Part shown: positions 12,870 through 15,068 of the stretch, piece by piece | How positions within the stretch are numbered: position 1 is the first letter of the stretch | How the letters are laid out: each line of letters opens with the position of its first letter | NCBI GenBank assembly: GCA_964645765.1 | Contig: CAZYBE010000054.1 | Coordinates: forward strand, 1-15,068 | Source: CAZGMN01 sp964645765 | Lineage (GTDB): Bacteria; Acidobacteriota; Aminicenantia; Aminicenantales; Aminicenantaceae | DNA: 15,068 nucleotides | Reading direction: 5' to 3' | Position numbers and translations under genes: made by a program | Notes under the pieces: generated by a model | Database searches by the model: none | Seen by the model: only the letters and a program-made list of their open reading frames with translations | What the model was told of the DNA's origin: nothing

Positions 12870-14966
12870 TTGGCGCGAAAATATCCTATGAAAACCGTGC
12901 GAAACATCGGGATCATGGCCCATATCGATGCGGGGAAGACTACCACGACAGAGCGCATCCTTTTCTACACAGGCATCACCTACAAGATGGGAGAGGTCGA
13001 TGAAGGCACAGCAGTTATGGATTGGATGGTGCAGGAGCAGGAACGCGGAATAACAATCACTTCAGCAGCCACCACCTGTTACTGGAAAAATTACCGAATC
13101 AACATCATTGACACCCCTGGACATGTGGATTTTACCGCCGAAGTCGAGCGCTCTTTAAGAGTGCTTGACGGCGCGGTCGTCATCCTCTGCGGCGTGAACG
13201 GTGTCGAGCCTCAGTCCGAGACCGTCTGGCGACAGGCTGACCGATACCGCGTGCCTCGCATCGTTTATATCAACAAGATGGACCGGGTTGGTGTTGACCC
13301 GGAGATAGCCGTAGAGCAGCTAAAGACGAGGGTGGGCGCCAACCCATTGGTCATCCAGATTCCTTTGGGGAGAGAGGAAAAATTCAGAGGCATCGTCGAC
13401 CTTGTCGAGATGACAGAGGTTGATTGGGGCGATGATCTTTTTGGAACAAAATTCGAGGTGAGAGACATTCGAGAGGAATACAGAAAAGAGGCCAAAGAGA
13501 AAAGGAATAAAATGTTAGAACAGCTCAGCGATATGGATGATTCTCTGCTCGAAAAGTATCTGGATGGCGCTCCGGTCTCTGCTGAGGAGATAAAAGGAGT
13601 CATCAGAAAGGGGACAATTTCGCTGCGGTTTGTTCCTGTTCTCTTTGGCGCTTCCTTCAGGAACAAAGGTGTTCATTCCTTGCTGGATGCGGTTGTGGAT
13701 TACCTGCCTTCTCCAGTGGATATTCCTCCCATCAAGGGGCACCATCCGCGGACTCTTGACATCGAGACGAGGACGGCTTCGGATGATGAGCCTTTTTCAG
13801 CCTTGGTCTTCAAAATCATGACCGACACTTATCTTGGAACACTTTCCTATATCCGAGTTTATTCAGGAAAGATAAGGACTGGATCTTGGATTTATAACGC
13901 CACAAAAGACGAAGAGGAAAGAATCGTTCAACTCTTGGAGATGCATTCCAACAAGAGGAAAGAGATCCAGGAAATCCATGCTGGGGATATAGCGGCTATA
14001 GGCTCGATGAAAAACCTTTCCACTGGAGATACCCTTTGTGCCAAGCATCGTCCCATCCTTCTTGAACCCATAAAATTCCCGGAGCCGGTCCTCTCGGCAG
14101 CCATCGAGCCCAAATCAAAAGTTGAGCATTCCAAACTGGCCAATGCGCTTTCGAAGCTCACCAAGGAAGACCCCACCTTTAAAGTCACAAAAGACCCTGC
14201 AACCGGACAAACTCTTGTTCAAGGCATGGGAGAATTGCATCTTGAAATTTTGATGGACCGTATGAAAAGGGAGTTTGGGGTGAAAGTCAACCTGGGGAAA
14301 CCTCAGGTCGCTTACAAAGAAACAATCTCGGCCAGGGCTGAAGGGGAGGGCCGCTACATCCGGCAAACTGGCGGCAGAGGGCAGTATGGCCATTGCAGGG
14401 TTATCGTTCAGCCTCTGGCCCCAGGAGCAGGTTTTGTGTTCATCGCTAAAATCAAGGGCGGCGCTATTCCAGAAGAATTTATTCCTTCAATAAGAAAAGG
14501 CATTGAAGAGGCTATGGAGGGAGGGATTCTGACAGGCTTCCCTGTCACAGACGTCAAAGTCACGCTCGTCGGTGGCTCTTCCCATGAAGTTGATTCCTCA
14601 TCCATCGCCTACAAGATTGCCGGCTCTCTCGCCTTTAAAGACGCTGCAGTGGCGGCGAGCCCCATCCTCCTTGAGCCAGTCATGAGCCTGGAAGTTGTCT
14701 CTCCTGACGAATATTTGGGAGATGTCGTGGGAGACATCAACTCCAGGCGAGGAAAAATAGAAGGGATGGATATGAGAGGGGGGTCGAGGGTGGTAAAGGC
14801 TCTCGTTCCCTTGAAAGAGATGTTCGGCTATGCGACAACGCTCAGGACCTTGACCCAAGGAAGGGGGGTTTTTTCCATGGAATTCCTCAAGTATGAGCCA
14901 GCTCCATCTCCAGTTACAGAAGAAGTCATAGCCAGGATTGAAGGAAGAGTTCCAGCCCATCGATGA
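12870..14966 (+). CDS. fusA: Elongation factor G (698 aa, TTG start)
   Basis: EF-G is the GTPase that drives tRNA-mRNA translocation and, with RRF, ribosome recycling. The G domain (about 1-285) has the P-loop AHIDAGKTT (17-25), switch I RGITITSAA (59-67), DTPGH (81-85) and NKMD (135-138). Domain II spans about 305-395 and domain III about 405-480 (GMGELHLEI at 452-460). Domain IV runs from about 485 (QTGGRGQYGHC at 499-509) to 605. Domain V holds EYLGDVVGDINSRRGKIEGM (614-633) and the MFGYATTLRTLTQGRG stretch at 651-666. Length is typical of EF-G. TTG is chosen over ATG 12888 because of the Shine-Dalgarno and the family N-terminus. It lies 51 bases after rpsG and 73 bases before tuf, and I see no promoter in either gap. 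Confidence 0.97.
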   Translation: MARKYPMKTVRNIGIMAHIDAGKTTTTERILFYTGITYKMGEVDEGTAVMDWMVQEQERGITITSAATTCYWKNYRINIIDTPGHVDFTAEVERSLRVLDGAVVILCGVNGVEPQSETVWRQADRYRVPRIVYINKMDRVGVDPEIAVEQLKTRVGANPLVIQIPLGREEKFRGIVDLVEMTEVDWGDDLFGTKFEVRDIREEYRKEAKEKRNKMLEQLSDMDDSLLEKYLDGAPVSAEEIKGVIRKGTISLRFVPVLFGASFRNKGVHSLLDAVVDYLPSPVDIPPIKGHHPRTLDIETRTASDDEPFSALVFKIMTDTYLGTLSYIRVYSGKIRTGSWIYNATKDEEERIVQLLEMHSNKRKEIQEIHAGDIAAIGSMKNLSTGDTLCAKHRPILLEPIKFPEPVLSAAIEPKSKVEHSKLANALSKLTKEDPTFKVTKDPATGQTLVQGMGELHLEILMDRMKREFGVKVNLGKPQVAYKETISARAEGEGRYIRQTGGRGQYGHCRVIVQPLAPGAGFVFIAKIKGGAIPEEFIPSIRKGIEEAMEGGILTGFPVTDVKVTLVGGSSHEVDSSSIAYKIAGSLAFKDAAVAASPILLEPVMSLEVVSPDEYLGDVVGDINSRRGKIEGMDMRGGSRVVKALVPLKEMFGYATTLRTLTQGRGVFSMEFLKYEPAPSPVTEEVIARIEGRVPAHR

Positions 14967-15024
14967 GATGAATGAGAATATTAAAGGAGTCATATAAGAT
15001 AAAATGATTATAGAGCTTAAGGAT

Positions 15025-15030
15025 AGGAGG
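15025..15030 (+). promoter_or_regulatory. Shine-Dalgarno AGGAGG for the downstream tuf gene
   Basis: A full AGGAGG lies nine bases before ATG 15040, the strongest ribosome-binding match in the window, as expected for a very abundant protein. It also forms the last two sense codons of a 9-codon open frame (15004-15033). Confidence 0.8.
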
Positions 15031-15039
15031 TAAGGGAAA

Positions 15040-15068
15040 ATGGCGAAGCAAAAGTTTGCGAGGACGAA
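15040..15068 (+). CDS. tuf: Elongation factor Tu, N-terminal start (partial; 3' part outside the window)
   Basis: The frame reads MAKQKFART and then leaves the window. This matches the usual EF-Tu start (MAKxKFxRTKPH). Its place directly after rpsL-rpsG-fusA is the standard position for tuf in the str operon, and AGGAGG precedes the ATG. No GTPase motif is in view, so the call relies on the first nine residues plus gene order. It is a different gene copy from the tuf tail at the left end of the window, and runs in the same direction. Confidence 0.93.

Noticed and set aside
12842..12870. TTGACT ahead of fusA as a possible -35 box
   Set aside because: No acceptable -10 hexamer is found 16-18 bases downstream (TCGATT at 17), and the region contains the fusA Shine-Dalgarno.
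14993..15005. TATAAG and TAAAAT ahead of tuf as possible -10 boxes
   Set aside because: Neither has a -35-like hexamer at a suitable distance, nor an extended -10 TG; AT-rich chance matches are likely.

Overview
The window is one almost fully packed, all-plus-strand run of transcription and translation genes. From left to right it holds the 3' end of one tuf gene, rpmG (L33), a tRNA-Trp, secE, nusG, rplK-rplA-rplJ-rplL, rpoB, rpoC, a 124-base gap with a new promoter, rpsL, rpsG, fusA, and the first nine codons of a second tuf gene. No mobile element, CRISPR array, rRNA or accessory cassette is visible, and every gap is shorter than 130 bases.

Organism: a bacterium of moderate GC content. The beta subunit carries an E. 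coli-like helical insertion (beta residues about 1050-1158), and the beta' trigger loop is interrupted by an SI3-type insertion (about 938-1121). Both are typical of the Gram-negative (Gracilicutes-type) lineages and not of Bacillota, Actinomycetota or Thermus. The joined rpoBC-str arrangement and tuf-rpmG-trnW-secE order would suit an Acidobacteriota/Aminicenantota-like or other deep diderm lineage, but I cannot fix the phylum from this window.

Layout: (1) 1-414, tuf tail, rpmG and trnW, a translation-related lead-in. (2) 464-3326, secE, nusG and the L11-L1-L10-L12 genes, with gaps of 8-16 bases or small overlaps, so translation is probably coupled. (3) 3391-11822, rpoB and rpoC, 2 bases apart. 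(4) 11823-11946, a regulatory gap with a near-consensus sigma70 promoter and a T-tract hairpin that begins almost exactly at the predicted start of transcription. (5) 11947-15068, the str operon rpsL-rpsG-fusA-tuf.

The products form one working set: core RNA polymerase, the elongation factor NusG that couples it to the ribosome, the ribosomal stalk and GTPase-centre proteins (L11, L10, L12), the two GTPases that use that centre (EF-G, EF-Tu), two small-subunit proteins, and the SecE part of the translocon.

The most unusual item is an insertion of about 60 residues near the N-terminus of RpoB. It has eight cysteines arranged as two zinc ribbons, and the first ribbon has the same cysteine spacing and a similar local sequence to the zinc-binding domain of the neighbouring RpoC. 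Other points of note are the str promoter/hairpin, an N-terminally extended L7/L12, four non-AUG starts in highly expressed genes, the lack of room for the usual ribosomal-protein feedback leaders, and two tuf genes as direct repeats flanking the whole block.
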